Numbered from the stretch's first letter, positions 51,490-61,491 are shown. The stretch: DNA of 64,000 nt from Streptacidiphilus sp. PB12-B1b (GCF_014084125.1 NZ_CP048405.1:2914001-2978000), one strand, 5' to 3'. Notes: a model not told the origin generated them from the letters alone. Numbers and translations: made by a program.

Positions 51490-54345
51490 ATGACGTACCG
51501 CCGATCCACGGCACCACCCCCGCCCCGACGCAACCGGAGAACCCAGGCCCTGGCCGGCGTGGCGGCCGTTGCCACCGCCACCCTCGGGCTGCTGTTCGCC
51601 ACCCCCGCGCACCAGGCCGCGGCCGCGACCGCTCCGGCCGGGCTGACGCCGTTCGCGGCCGGCGCCGCCAACGGCACCGGCGCCAGCCTGCCCGGCATGA
51701 CCGAGTACGAGGCCGAGGGCCCGCAGGCCAGCACCAACGGAACCGTGATCGGCCCCGACTACACCCAGAGCGACCTCGCCACCGAGGCGTCCGGGCGGCA
51801 GGCCGTGCAGCTCACCGCGCAGGGCCAGTACGTGCAGTTCACCCTGACCGCCCCGGCCAACGCGCTGGACCTGCACTACGCCGTCCCGCAGGGGGCCTCC
51901 GGCGCGCTCTCGGTCTACGTCAACGGCAGCAAGCTCAGCCAGACGCTGGCGCTGACCTCCGCGTACAGCTACATCACCACCGGCAACATCGGCGGCAGCA
52001 AGGAGCACAAGTTCTACGACGACGCCCGGATGCTGCTGCCCTCCACCATCGCCGCCGGATCGACGGTGAAGTTCCAGGTGGACGCCGGAGACACGGCCGA
52101 GCCGTACACCCTGGACGTCGCCGACTTCTACGACGTCCCCGCGCCCGCCGCGCAGCCCGCCGGCTCCATCTCGGTGGTCAGCGACGGCGCGGACCCGACC
52201 GGCGCGGGCGACTCCACCAATGCCTTCCGCACCGCCATCTCGGCCGCCGCCGCGGCGGGCGTCCCGGTGTGGATCCCCCAGGGGACCTTCCTGATCAGCT
52301 CCGCGCTCCAGGTCAACAAGGCCACCATCGAGGGCGCGGGCGACTGGTACTCGCAACTCAAGACCAACGAGTTCATCGACAACACCTCGGTCGTCTCCGG
52401 GCCGGTCAACCTCAGCGGCTTCGCCATCCTGGGCTCCACCGTCGGCCGCCACGACGACAGCACCGCCAACGCCATCAACGGCTCGCTGGGCACCGGCTCG
52501 GTCGTCAACGGCCTGTGGATCCAGGACACCAACGTCGGATTCTGGCTGCAGTACGGCAACACCGGCATCACCGTGGAGAACTGCGTGGTCGAGTCGACCG
52601 ACGCGGACGGGCTGAACTTCAACGGCAACGCCAGCAACGACACCGTGGAGAACAACTTCCTGCGGAACACTGGTGACGACGGCCTGGCGCTGTGGTCCTA
52701 TCCCGCCGCCGACTCCGGGATCACCCTCAGCGACAACACCATCGTCCAGCCCACGCTGGCCAACGGGATCGCCGACTACGGCGGCTCGAACAACACCATC
52801 ACCGACAACGTCATCGCCGACACCAACTCCCTCGGCAGCGGCCTGGCCATCTCCAACCAGCAGTTCCTCACCCCGTTCACCCCGCTGTCCGGGACCATCA
52901 CCGTGTCCGGCAACACGCTCATCCGGACCGGCGCGATGAACCCCAACTGGGGCCACCCGATGGGCGCCATGCGGTTCGACGCCTACGACTCGGCGTTCCA
53001 GAACGTCACGGTCAACGTCAGCGGCAACGCCGTGGACGACAGCCCCTACAGCGCCTTCGAGATAGTCGGCGGCGGCGGTGAGGGATACGCCGTGAACGGG
53101 CTGAACTTCACCAACGACACCGTCAACTGGACCGGCACCACGGTGTTCCAGGCCGAAACCACCGGTTCCGCCTCGGTCAGCGGCCTGACCGCCTCCAACG
53201 TCGGCGTGGCCGGCGCCTACGACTACGGCTACCCCAACGACACGGCCGGCACCTTCGCCTTCAACCTCGGCAGCGGCAACAGCGGTTGGAGCACCACACC
53301 GGTGCTGACCGCCTTCCCGACCCCGGTCGGCCTGCCGCCCACCGGCCCCGGCAACGGCGGCGGTGGCGGCGGCCCCACACCGACCCCCACACCCACGCCC
53401 ACGCCGACGCCCACCCCGACGCCCACGCCTACGGCTCCGGCCAATGCGGATCTGGCGTTGAACCAGCCGGTGGTGGACACCGGGCACACGCAGAACTATG
53501 TGGCGTCCAATGCGGTGGACGGGAACACCGGGACGTACTGGGAGAGCACGGACGGTGCGTTCCCGCAGAGCATCACCGTGGATCTGGGTGCGGTCAGGCA
53601 GGTGGGCCGTCTGGTGCTGGATCTGCCGCCGTCCTCGGCGTGGGGTGCGCGCACGCAGACGCTGTCGGTGCTGGGCAGCACCGATGACTCGTCCTTCGGC
53701 ACGCTGGTGGGGTCCAGCGGCTACACCTTCGATCCCGCTTCGGGCAACACGGTGACGATCACCCTGCCGTCCGGCAGCAGCACCCGGTACCTGCGGCTGA
53801 CCTTCACCGGCAACACCGCCTGGGCCGCCGGACAGCTCTCCGAACTCCAGGCCTTCGCGCCCTCCGGCAGCAGCTCGCCCACGCCGACCCCGACCCCCAC
53901 GCCCACGCCCACGGCTCCGGCCAATGCGGATCTGGCGTTGAACCAGCCGGTGGTGGACACCGGGCACACGCAGAACTATGTGGCGTCCAATGCGGTGGAC
54001 GGGAACACCGGGACGTACTGGGAGAGCACGGACGGTGCGTTCCCGCAGAGCATCACCGTGGATCTGGGTGCGGTCAGGCAGGTGGGCCGTCTGGTGCTGG
54101 ACCTGCCGCCGTCCTCGGCGTGGGGTGCGCGCACGCAGACGCTGTCGGTGCTGGGCAGCACGGACGATTCGTCCTTCGGCACGCTGGTGGGGTCCAGCGG
54201 CTACACCTTCGATCCCGCTTCGGGCAACACGGTGACGATCACCCTGCCGTCCGGCAGCAGCACCCGGTACCTGCGGCTGACCTTCACCGGCAACACCGCC
54301 TGGCCCGCCGGACAGCTCTCCGAACTCCAGGCCTTCGCGCCCTGA
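51490..54345 (+). CDS. Secreted GH87-type alpha-1,3-glucanase (mycodextranase-like) with CBM and two discoidin domains
   Basis: A 951-residue exported enzyme. Order: Arg-rich signal peptide (to ~45); a CBM35/CBM6-like beta-sandwich (~60-205, GMTEYEAEGPQAST to DVADFYDVP); a parallel beta-helix (~220-620, opening GDSTNAFRTAISAAAAAGVPV); a Gly and Pro-Thr linker; discoidin (F5/8 type C) domain 1; a second Pro-Thr linker; discoidin domain 2. The helix has three acidic residues, D373 (TDADGLNF), D396 and D397 (TGDDGLALW), with the 23/1 spacing of the catalytic Asp trio of GH87. Likely substrate: fungal or bacterial alpha-1,3-glucan or nigeran. ATG 51490 has AGGAAGG upstream. Confidence 0.85.
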   Translation: MTYRRSTAPPPPRRNRRTQALAGVAAVATATLGLLFATPAHQAAAATAPAGLTPFAAGAANGTGASLPGMTEYEAEGPQASTNGTVIGPDYTQSDLATEASGRQAVQLTAQGQYVQFTLTAPANALDLHYAVPQGASGALSVYVNGSKLSQTLALTSAYSYITTGNIGGSKEHKFYDDARMLLPSTIAAGSTVKFQVDAGDTAEPYTLDVADFYDVPAPAAQPAGSISVVSDGADPTGAGDSTNAFRTAISAAAAAGVPVWIPQGTFLISSALQVNKATIEGAGDWYSQLKTNEFIDNTSVVSGPVNLSGFAILGSTVGRHDDSTANAINGSLGTGSVVNGLWIQDTNVGFWLQYGNTGITVENCVVESTDADGLNFNGNASNDTVENNFLRNTGDDGLALWSYPAADSGITLSDNTIVQPTLANGIADYGGSNNTITDNVIADTNSLGSGLAISNQQFLTPFTPLSGTITVSGNTLIRTGAMNPNWGHPMGAMRFDAYDSAFQNVTVNVSGNAVDDSPYSAFEIVGGGGEGYAVNGLNFTNDTVNWTGTTVFQAETTGSASVSGLTASNVGVAGAYDYGYPNDTAGTFAFNLGSGNSGWSTTPVLTAFPTPVGLPPTGPGNGGGGGGPTPTPTPTPTPTPTPTPTPTAPANADLALNQPVVDTGHTQNYVASNAVDGNTGTYWESTDGAFPQSITVDLGAVRQVGRLVLDLPPSSAWGARTQTLSVLGSTDDSSFGTLVGSSGYTFDPASGNTVTITLPSGSSTRYLRLTFTGNTAWAAGQLSELQAFAPSGSSSPTPTPTPTPTPTAPANADLALNQPVVDTGHTQNYVASNAVDGNTGTYWESTDGAFPQSITVDLGAVRQVGRLVLDLPPSSAWGARTQTLSVLGSTDDSSFGTLVGSSGYTFDPASGNTVTITLPSGSSTRYLRLTFTGNTAWPAGQLSELQAFAP
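53378..53430 (+). repeat. Pro-Thr microsatellite-like linker DNA
   Basis: A run of CCGACGCCCAC-type hexamer repeats encodes Pro-Thr pairs between the catalytic helix and discoidin 1. A shorter copy (53878-53910) separates the two discoidin domains. These are coding linkers, prone to length change by slippage. Confidence 0.8.
53431..54343 (+). repeat. 480-bp-period tandem duplication of the discoidin domain
   Basis: The 433-bp unit 53431-53863 recurs at 53911-54343 with only five substitutions by my count. Four are synonymous and one changes Ala to Pro near the end. The units differ from the rest of the gene in codon use (more GAT, AAT, GGT, CGT), suggesting that the domain came from elsewhere and was then duplicated. 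Confidence 0.92.
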
Positions 54346-54470
54346 CCCGGAAAGCCTGAACAGGCCCCTGCGCCGGTGCGGCCACACCAGCCGCACCGGC
54401 GCAGCGGCATTCGGGTGTGCGCCATGTCATATCGGTGTCTGCCCGGCGGCCCGCTGGGAATACGACCAGC

Positions 54471-55721
54471 GTGCCTGCCACTCCCCGCCTGCTGTCCGAA
54501 CTGCTGCAACGACGCAAGGACCCGGTCGTCGCCCAGACCCTCCGCGCGACGGTGGCGGCGACCATCGCCTACATCGTCGCCGAACGCCTCAGCAGCGAAC
54601 AGGCCCCGCTGACCGCGCCGCTGACGGCCCTGCTGGTGGTCCAGGTCACGCTGTACTCGACGCTGGTCACCAGCGTCCGCCGGGTGGTGGCGGTGGTGGT
54701 CGGCGTGCTGATCGCCATCGGCTTCAGCGCGGTCATGGGCCTGACCTGGTGGAGCCTGGGGCTGATCATCCTGGCGGCGCTGATCGTGGGCCGCTACGTC
54801 CGGGTGGACGAGTTCGTCAACGAGGTGGCGATCAGCGCCATGCTGGTGCTCGGCGTCACCCGGCTGGCCAGCCAGGCGTGGGACCGGGTGCTGGAGACCC
54901 TGATCGGAGCCGGCGTCGGCCTGCTGTTCAATCTGTTCTTCGCCCCGCCGGTGTGGGTGGAGACGGCCGGCGACTCGCTGGAGGACCTCGCCCGCCGGGT
55001 CCGGCACCTGCTGCTGCGCATCGCCGAGCAGCTCGACGCCCCCGCCCCGGTCGAGCGCGCCGCCGCCCGGCTGCACGAGGCCCGCGACCTGGACCAGGAC
55101 ATCGCCCAAGTGGACGCGTCGCTGCGGCAGGCCGAGGACAGCCTGCGGCTGAACCCGCGGATCAGCGAGCGGCTGCTGTCCAGGCTGGTGCTGCGCACCG
55201 GCCTGGACACGCTGGAGATCTGCGTGGTGGTGGTCCGGGTGATGGCCCGTTCGCTGACCGACCTGGCCAAGCGCCGCGAATCGGACGAGGCGCTGTTCCC
55301 GCACGAGGTGGCGGCCGCGCTGGAGGACCTCTTCGAGCACCTGGGCTCGGCCCTGGTCAGCTTCGCGGTCCTGGTCACCACCCAGGTCAGCGCCAACGCC
55401 GAGCAGGCCGAGACGCGGCTGGCCGAGGAGCTGGCCGCGGCCTGGAACAGCCGCGAGCGGGTGGCGCAGATGCTGCTGCACACCGTCCAGCGGCATCCGC
55501 ACGCCTGGCAGCTGCACGGTTCGCTGCTGGCCGAGGTGGACCGCATCCTGGACGAGCTCTCGCCCGAGCACCGCTCCCGGCGGCTGATGGAGGAGCTGGA
55601 CCGGGCCTCGATGCGGCAGCGCGAGCGGATGGACCGGCTGCGCGACTCCAGCCGGCTGGTGCGCTTCCTGGCCGACAACGCCCCGCGCCCGCGCCGGATG
55701 CGCCGCCGCCGCTCCCGCTGA
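54471..55721 (+). CDS. FUSC-type (aromatic acid exporter-like) membrane protein
   Basis: About 416 residues. The N-terminal ~170 residues hold about five or six membrane segments in FUSC style (VVAQTLRATVAATIAYIVAERL, APLTALLVVQVTLYST, VVAVVVGVLIAIGFSA). It is followed by a long soluble helical, coiled-coil-like domain rich in Glu/Arg/Leu. Members of the family export aromatic acids or small organic ions. The start is uncertain: GTG 54471 is chosen; a GTG at 54417 would add 18 residues. It follows the glucanase by 125 bp with no clear terminator between them. Confidence 0.8.
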   Translation: MPATPRLLSELLQRRKDPVVAQTLRATVAATIAYIVAERLSSEQAPLTAPLTALLVVQVTLYSTLVTSVRRVVAVVVGVLIAIGFSAVMGLTWWSLGLIILAALIVGRYVRVDEFVNEVAISAMLVLGVTRLASQAWDRVLETLIGAGVGLLFNLFFAPPVWVETAGDSLEDLARRVRHLLLRIAEQLDAPAPVERAAARLHEARDLDQDIAQVDASLRQAEDSLRLNPRISERLLSRLVLRTGLDTLEICVVVVRVMARSLTDLAKRRESDEALFPHEVAAALEDLFEHLGSALVSFAVLVTTQVSANAEQAETRLAEELAAAWNSRERVAQMLLHTVQRHPHAWQLHGSLLAEVDRILDELSPEHRSRRLMEELDRASMRQRERMDRLRDSSRLVRFLADNAPRPRRMRRRRSR

Positions 55722-55788
55722 CGACAGTTCGGATGAACGTCGGCGACGGTCCGGGTATGCGGCCGGGCGGACGGGGAATGCGCCGACC

Positions 55789-56544
55789 ATGACGACGCTC
55801 GGCCTCCCCGTGGGCATCACGGTCTGCCTGTTCGACCTCGACGGCGTGCTGACCCGCACCGCGGTGGTGCACGCCGCCGCCTGGAAGGAGATGTTCGACG
55901 ACTTCCTGCAGCGCCGGGACGGCCCCGGCTTCCGCCCGTTCGACCCGGTCGCCGACTACGACGCGTACGTGGACGGCAGGCCGCGCGCCGAGGGCGTCCG
56001 CTCCTTCCTCGCCTCCCGCTCGATCGAGCTGCCCGAGGGCTCCGACGACGACCCGCCGGAGCGCGACACCGTGCACGGCCTGGGCAACCGCAAGAACCGG
56101 CTGGTGTTGGAGAAGATCCGCACCCAGGGCGTCGAGGCGTACCCGGGCTCGGTCCGCTACGTCGAGGCGGTCCGCGCCGCCGGGCTGCGCACCGCCGTGG
56201 TGTCGTCCAGCGCCAACTGCAAGGACGTGCTGGTCTCGGCCGGGATCGAGAAGCTGCTGGACGTCCGGGTGGACGCGGTGGTGGCCGAGCGGCTGGGACT
56301 GGCCGGGAAGCCCAAGCCGGACACCTTCCTCCAGGCCGCCCGCGAACTGGGGGTGGAGCCCGCCCAGGCGGCGGTCTTCGAGGACGCCCTGGTCGGCATG
56401 GACGCCGGGCGGGCCGGGCACTTCGGCCACGTCATCGGCGTCGACCGGGTCGGCCAGGCGAAGGAGCTGCGTGAGCACGGGGCCGACACCGTCGTCCAGG
56501 ACCTCGCCGAGCTGCTGGACGGACCGGCGGTGGAGCAGCAGTGA
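55789..56544 (+). CDS. pgmB: HAD-family beta-phosphoglucomutase
   Basis: A 251-residue HAD hydrolase-superfamily enzyme. Motif I is FDLDGVLTRTAVVHAAAWKE (nucleophile and acid Asp), motif II is TAVVSSSAN, the Lys is in GKPKPDTFLQAA and the acidic motif IV is AVFEDALVGMDAGRAG. The cap has the beta-PGM-like VHGLGNRKN. It should convert beta-glucose-1-phosphate to glucose-6-phosphate and overlaps the GH65 phosphorylase start by 4 bp (GTGA), forming a two-gene disaccharide-phosphorolysis operon. Confidence 0.92.
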   Translation: MTTLGLPVGITVCLFDLDGVLTRTAVVHAAAWKEMFDDFLQRRDGPGFRPFDPVADYDAYVDGRPRAEGVRSFLASRSIELPEGSDDDPPERDTVHGLGNRKNRLVLEKIRTQGVEAYPGSVRYVEAVRAAGLRTAVVSSSANCKDVLVSAGIEKLLDVRVDAVVAERLGLAGKPKPDTFLQAARELGVEPAQAAVFEDALVGMDAGRAGHFGHVIGVDRVGQAKELREHGADTVVQDLAELLDGPAVEQQ

Positions 56545-58895
56545 TCAGCCACCCCAACTTCACCGTCGAACCCTGGCTGCTCCGCGAGACCGACCTCGAC
56601 CTGGACGTCCTGCCGCACAGCGAGTCGCTGTTCGCGCTCTCCAACGGCCACATCGGCTGGCGCGGCAACCTGGATGAGGGGGAGCCCAACGGCCTGCCCG
56701 GCTCGTACCTCAACGGGGTGTACGAGCTGCACCCGCTGCCCTACGCCGAGGCCGGCTACGGCTACCCGGAGTCCGGGCAGACCGTGGTCAACGTCACCAA
56801 CGGCAAGATCATCAGACTGCTGGTCGACGACGAGCCCTTCGACCTGCGCTACGGCCGGCTGGTCTCGCACGAGCGGGTGCTCGACCTGCGGGCCGGGGTG
56901 CTGCGCCGCACCTGCGAGTGGACCTCCCCGGCCGGGCGGACCATCCGGGTCCGCTCCACCCGGCTGGTCTCCTTCACCGAGCGCTCGGTCGCCGCCGTCG
57001 CCTACGAGGTCGAGCCGGTCGACGCCGAGGTGCGCGTCGTCGTCCAGTCCGAGCTGGTCGCCGGGGAGACCCTGCCGAGCAGCGACGGCGACCCCCGGGT
57101 GGCTGCCGCGCTGGACGCCTCGCTGCGCTCGGAGGGCTCCTTCGCCCAGGGCATGCGGCTGGGCCTGGTGCACTCCACCGTCCGCAGCGGCCTGCGGGTC
57201 GCCGCCTCCGCCGACCACATCCTGGACGGCCCGCCGTCCACCACCGCCTCGGCCGAGTGCGGGGACGACCTCAGCCGACTCACCGTCACCTCCGTGCTGC
57301 GGCCGGGGGAGCGGCTGCGGCTGGAGAAGTTCGTCGCCTACGGCTGGTCCGCCGAACGCTCGCTGACCGCCGTCCGCGACCAGGTCGAGGCCGCACTGGC
57401 GGGCGCCCGCAGCACCGGCTGGCAGGGGCTGGTCGACCAGCAGCAGACCTACCTGGACGCCTTCTGGGAGCGGGCCGACGTGGAGGTCGAGGGCGACGCG
57501 GAGATCCAGCAGGCGGTCCGCTTCGCGCTGTTCCACGTGCTGCAGGCCGGTGCCCGGGCCGAGGAGCGGGCGCTGGCCGCCAAGGGGCTGACCGGCTCCG
57601 GCTACGACGGGCACACCTTCTGGGACACCGAGACCTTCGTCATGCCGGTGCTGACCTGCACCCTGCCCGAGGCCGTCCCGCAGGCGCTGCGCTGGCGGCA
57701 GAGCACCCTGCCCGCCGCCCGGGAGCGCGCCCGGCAGCTGGGCCTCAAGGGTGCCGCCTTCCCCTGGCGGACCATCAACGGCGACGAGGCCTCCGGCTAC
57801 TGGCCGGCCGGCACCGCCGCCTTCCACGTCAACGCCGACATCGCCGAGGCCGTGACGCGGTACACCGCCGCCACAGGCGACACCGACTTCGAGCGCGAGA
57901 CCGGCGTGGAACTGCTGGTGGAGACCGCCCGGCTGTGGCGCTCCCTGGGCCACCACGACCACGTCGGGGCCTTCCACATCGATGGCGTCACCGGGCCCGA
58001 CGAGTACAGCGCCATCGCCGACGACAACGTCTACACCAACCTCATGGCCCAGGCGAACCTCCGGGCCGCCGCCGACGCCGCCGAACGCCACTCCAAGCAG
58101 GCGGCGGCGCTGGGCGTGGACGAGGAGGAGACCGCCGCCTGGCGTGACGCCGCCGAGGCCGTCTCGCTGCCCTTCAACCAGGAGCTGGGCGTCCACGAGC
58201 AGGCGGCCGGCTTCACCCGGCACCGGGTCTGGGACTTCGAGCACACCGACCCCGACCAGTACCCGCTGCTGCTGCACTTCCCCTACTTCGACCTCTACCG
58301 CAAGCAGGTCGTCAAGCAGGCCGACCTGGTCCTGGCCATGTACCTGCGCGGGGACGCCTTCGACGCCGAGCAGAAGTCGCGGAACTTCGCCTACTACGAG
58401 CCGCTGACGGTGCGCGACTCCTCGCTGTCGGCCTACTGCCAGGCCGTGGTCGCGGCCGAGGTCGGCCACCTGGACCTCGCCTACGACTACCTGGGCGAGG
58501 CCGCGCTGATGGACCTCGACAACCTGGAGCACAACACCCGTGACGGCCTGCACATCGCCGCGCTGGCCGGGACCTGGACCGCCCTGGTCTTCGGCTTCGG
58601 CGGCATGCGGCTGCTGGGCGAGTCCCTGGGCTTCACCCCCCAGCTGCCGCAGCGGCTCACCCGGATCGCCTTCCGGCTGCAGTTCCGCGGACGCCGGCTG
58701 CGGGTGGAGATCACCCCCGACGGGGCGGTCTACACCCTCGCCGAGGGCGAGCCGCTGGAGCTGCGGCACTGCGGCGAGAGCTTCGTGCTCACCACGGACA
58801 AGCCGCTGACCGGGGAGCTGCCGCCGGTGCGGCACCTGCCCGAGCCCGGCCAGCCGCGCGGACGCCGGCCGGCCACCCGCCGCCCGGGCAAGTAG
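56541..58895 (+). CDS. GH65 disaccharide phosphorylase (trehalose/maltose/kojibiose type)
   Basis: A 784-residue GH65 enzyme. The catalytic acid Glu is in GVTGPDEYSAIADDNVYTN, with TGSGYDGHTFWDTETFVMPVL, KGAAFPWRTINGDEASGYWP and HVNADIAEAV. A phosphate-binding region of this family and the C-terminal beta-sheet end (RLRVEITPDGAVYTL) are present. It probably splits an alpha-glucosyl disaccharide with phosphate to glucose and beta-glucose-1-phosphate, which the coupled beta-phosphoglucomutase isomerises. The exact disaccharide cannot be read. GTG start overlaps the HAD stop. Confidence 0.92.
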   Translation: MISHPNFTVEPWLLRETDLDLDVLPHSESLFALSNGHIGWRGNLDEGEPNGLPGSYLNGVYELHPLPYAEAGYGYPESGQTVVNVTNGKIIRLLVDDEPFDLRYGRLVSHERVLDLRAGVLRRTCEWTSPAGRTIRVRSTRLVSFTERSVAAVAYEVEPVDAEVRVVVQSELVAGETLPSSDGDPRVAAALDASLRSEGSFAQGMRLGLVHSTVRSGLRVAASADHILDGPPSTTASAECGDDLSRLTVTSVLRPGERLRLEKFVAYGWSAERSLTAVRDQVEAALAGARSTGWQGLVDQQQTYLDAFWERADVEVEGDAEIQQAVRFALFHVLQAGARAEERALAAKGLTGSGYDGHTFWDTETFVMPVLTCTLPEAVPQALRWRQSTLPAARERARQLGLKGAAFPWRTINGDEASGYWPAGTAAFHVNADIAEAVTRYTAATGDTDFERETGVELLVETARLWRSLGHHDHVGAFHIDGVTGPDEYSAIADDNVYTNLMAQANLRAAADAAERHSKQAAALGVDEEETAAWRDAAEAVSLPFNQELGVHEQAAGFTRHRVWDFEHTDPDQYPLLLHFPYFDLYRKQVVKQADLVLAMYLRGDAFDAEQKSRNFAYYEPLTVRDSSLSAYCQAVVAAEVGHLDLAYDYLGEAALMDLDNLEHNTRDGLHIAALAGTWTALVFGFGGMRLLGESLGFTPQLPQRLTRIAFRLQFRGRRLRVEITPDGAVYTLAEGEPLELRHCGESFVLTTDKPLTGELPPVRHLPEPGQPRGRRPATRRPGK

Positions 58896-58980
58896 CCGGA
58901 CGGGCCCACAGCAAGACAGGCACACAGCGGGCAGGCGCACAGCGGGACAGGCACCCCGTGGGCCGGGCCCGGAGCGGCAG

Positions 58981-61299
58981 TCAGCCCTCCGCGCCCGGCC
59001 CGCCGCCGCTCGCGCCGCCCGCCTCGTCCAGCTCGAACCAGATGGACTTGCCCTGGCCGCGCGGCTGCATGCCCCAGCGGTCCGCCAGTAGCTCCAGCAG
59101 GATCAGCCCGCGCCCGGACGAGGCCATCTCGCCCGGCGTACGCCGGTGCGGCAGCTCGTCGCTCTGGTCGGCGACCTCCAGCCGCAGCCGGCGCCCGCCC
59201 GGCTGCCCGTACACCCCCGCCACCAGCGTCGCCTCGCGGTCGGTGTGCACCAGCACATTGGCCAGCAGCTCGGAGGCGAGCAGCAGCGCGGCGTCCACGT
59301 GGTCCTCCACCGCCCAGTCGTGCAGCACCGCCCGCAGCTCCGCGCGGACGGCCGCGATCCGCTCCGGCTGGTCCTGGCCGACCGTCAGCACCAGCTGCCG
59401 GGCGGGCGGTTCCGGCCCCAGGCCGACCGGGTCGCGGCGCAGCAGCAACAGCGCGATGTCGTCCTCGCGGCGGTCGGCCAGATGCCCGGGCCCCAGGTGC
59501 GAGGCAGGCCCGTGCACGGCCCGGATCAGCGCGTCGGCCATGCCCTCCAGATCGTCGGCCGGCCCCGGGGACATGGTGTCGCGCACCCGCACCCAGCCGC
59601 TGTACATGTCGTGGCCGCCGGTCTCGATCAGCCCGTCGGTGCACAGCAGCATCACCTCGCCGACCTGCAGCTCCATGGTGGTGACCGGGTAGTCCTCCTC
59701 CTCCGGCATCAGCCCCAGCGGCAGCCCCCCGGCCACGTGCCGGATCAGGCAGGTGCCGTCCGGCATCCGCAGCACCGGGTGCGGGTGCCCGGCGCGGGCG
59801 ATGGCCAGCGTCCCGCGCACCGGATCGGCCTCGATGTAGACGCACGTGGCGAAGCGGTCGTCGTCCAGCGCGGCCAGGAAGCGGGAGGTGCGGGCCAGCA
59901 CCGCGTCCGGGTGGTGTCCCTCGGCGGCGTAGGCGTGCACCGCCGTCCGCAGCTGCGCCATCAGGTTGGCGGCGTGCACGTCATGGCCCTGGACGTCGCC
60001 GATGACCAGCGCCAGCCGACCCTCCGGCAGGTCGATGACGTCGTACCAGTCGCCGCCGACCATCAGCCCGCCGCCGGTGGGCACGTAGCGGCTGGCGACG
60101 GTCATCCCCTCGATCGCCGGGGTGCTCTGGCCCATGCTGCGGCGCAGCCCCAGCGACAGCGCCCGCTCCGACTCGTTGGTGTGGGCCCGCTCCAGGGCGT
60201 GCGCCAGCATCCGGGCGACGGTGGAGAGCACCGAGCGCTCGTCGGGGGTGAACCGCACCGGCTCGCGGAAGGCCGCCAGCCAGGTGCCGATCGTCCGCCC
60301 GGCCGTGACCAGCGGCAGGAAGGCCCAGGAGTTGCGGCCGAAGCCCGCCGCCAGCGGCCAGGTGGTGGGGTAGCGGGCGCGGTACTCCTCGGGCGTGGCC
60401 AGGTAGACCGGGCGGCCGGTGCGCACCACCTCGGCGGCCGGGTAGTCGGTGTCCAGCGACATCCGGAACGGCGCCTCGTCGCCCTCGCGGTGCCCGTGCT
60501 GGCCGACCACGGTCAGCATCGCGCCCTCGACGCCGAACACCGCCAGGCCGTCCGGCGAGAAGCCGGGCATGGAGAGCGAGGCCACCACCCGCAGCACCTC
60601 GCTGGTGGTGCTGGCCTCGGCCAGCGCCCGCCCGGCGTCGAGCAGGAACGCCTCGCGGGAGCGGCGCAGGTCGCCCACCGGGGCGTCGGCCCGCTCCGGC
60701 CGCACCACCGGCCCGGGGGCGGCCGGTTGCTGCGGCGCGGGCACCGCCGCCGGAGCGGACAGGCTGCCCGGGGCCCGGTTCAGCCCGTCGATCTGCCGCA
60801 GCTCGTCGGCCAGGTCGCCGCCGCCGTCCCGGATCATCGGGCCGAGCGGGCGGGTGCCGTTCCGGCCGCCGCCGGGGGCCGGACGCCCGGTCAGGGCGGG
60901 GCCGGGGCCGAGGTCGTCGCTCCAGCGGCCCTCCACCGCCGTGCCCTGGACCGGATAGGGCCCGGTCGGCGGGCCCGGCACCAGCAGCAGCCGCAGCACC
61001 CGGCGCAGCGCGCCCCGGTCGGTCAGCACCCGGACCCGGGCCTCGAACGTCCGCTGCTCGGCGACGGCCAACTGCACCGTCTCACTCAGCCGGATGAAGT
61101 CCTCGACGTGCAGCAGGGAGCGCAGCCGGCGGCCGGGCAGCTGCGCCGACGGCGGCTCGAGGCCGAGCAGCCGCCCGCAGACCGGATCAAGTTCGAGCAG
61201 GTCACCGGGGCGGTTCCAGCGCCACACGCCGATACCGGCGGCGCCGAGCACCTCCTCCGGCCGCAGCGGCGCGGGTCCGCCGTCGGCTTGGCTGCCCAT
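58981..61299 (-). CDS. PAS-GAF-PP2C-ATPase regulator (SpoIIE/RsbU-type phosphatase with kinase-like domain)
   Basis: A 772-residue multidomain sensor. A PAS domain (~20-130; GIGVWRWNRPGDLLELDPVCGRLLGL) is followed by a variable linker and a GAF domain (~215-385; FLLDAGRALAEASTTSEVL to LAHALERAHTN). The PP2C phosphatase (~405-620) has GGDWYDVIDLPEGRLALVIGDVQGHDVHAANLM (GGDWYDV, IGDVQGHD), LCTDGLIETGG and REDDIALLLLRR. A C-terminal HATPase_c_2 domain (~640-755; LLASELLANVLVHTD; GRGLILLELLADRWG) resembles SpoIIAB/RsbW anti-sigma kinases. Such proteins tune anti-anti-sigma factor phosphorylation, often in stress or development. ATG 61299 follows GGAAGGGG. Confidence 0.92.
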   Translation of the reverse strand: MGSQADGGPAPLRPEEVLGAAGIGVWRWNRPGDLLELDPVCGRLLGLEPPSAQLPGRRLRSLLHVEDFIRLSETVQLAVAEQRTFEARVRVLTDRGALRRVLRLLLVPGPPTGPYPVQGTAVEGRWSDDLGPGPALTGRPAPGGGRNGTRPLGPMIRDGGGDLADELRQIDGLNRAPGSLSAPAAVPAPQQPAAPGPVVRPERADAPVGDLRRSREAFLLDAGRALAEASTTSEVLRVVASLSMPGFSPDGLAVFGVEGAMLTVVGQHGHREGDEAPFRMSLDTDYPAAEVVRTGRPVYLATPEEYRARYPTTWPLAAGFGRNSWAFLPLVTAGRTIGTWLAAFREPVRFTPDERSVLSTVARMLAHALERAHTNESERALSLGLRRSMGQSTPAIEGMTVASRYVPTGGGLMVGGDWYDVIDLPEGRLALVIGDVQGHDVHAANLMAQLRTAVHAYAAEGHHPDAVLARTSRFLAALDDDRFATCVYIEADPVRGTLAIARAGHPHPVLRMPDGTCLIRHVAGGLPLGLMPEEEDYPVTTMELQVGEVMLLCTDGLIETGGHDMYSGWVRVRDTMSPGPADDLEGMADALIRAVHGPASHLGPGHLADRREDDIALLLLRRDPVGLGPEPPARQLVLTVGQDQPERIAAVRAELRAVLHDWAVEDHVDAALLLASELLANVLVHTDREATLVAGVYGQPGGRRLRLEVADQSDELPHRRTPGEMASSGRGLILLELLADRWGMQPRGQGKSIWFELDEAGGASGGGPGAEG

Positions 61300-61491
61300 C
61301 CGGCGGCCCCTTCCGCACTCCGGTGCGCGGGCGGGCGCCGGGTCGCGGCGCGGGCGCACATGAACACAGACATATGGCCCTACCGTAGTACCTATGCGGC
61401 ATTTGCCGCCTCTGGGCGGCCCCGGTCGGCCGAGCCGATCCGGGCCCCGGCGGTCGGTGCCCGGTCGGCGCGGTCAGCCCGGCCGGCGCGA

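Noticed and set aside
53378-53910. CRISPR-like array in the repeated DNA of the glucanase gene
   Set aside because: The repeats are coding Pro-Thr linkers and a duplicated discoidin domain in frame; there are no spacers or cas genes.
51286-54396. 1,000-codon minus-strand frame opposite the GH87-type gene
   Set aside because: Pure GC shadow of a repetitive secreted protein; no domain, no ribosome site.
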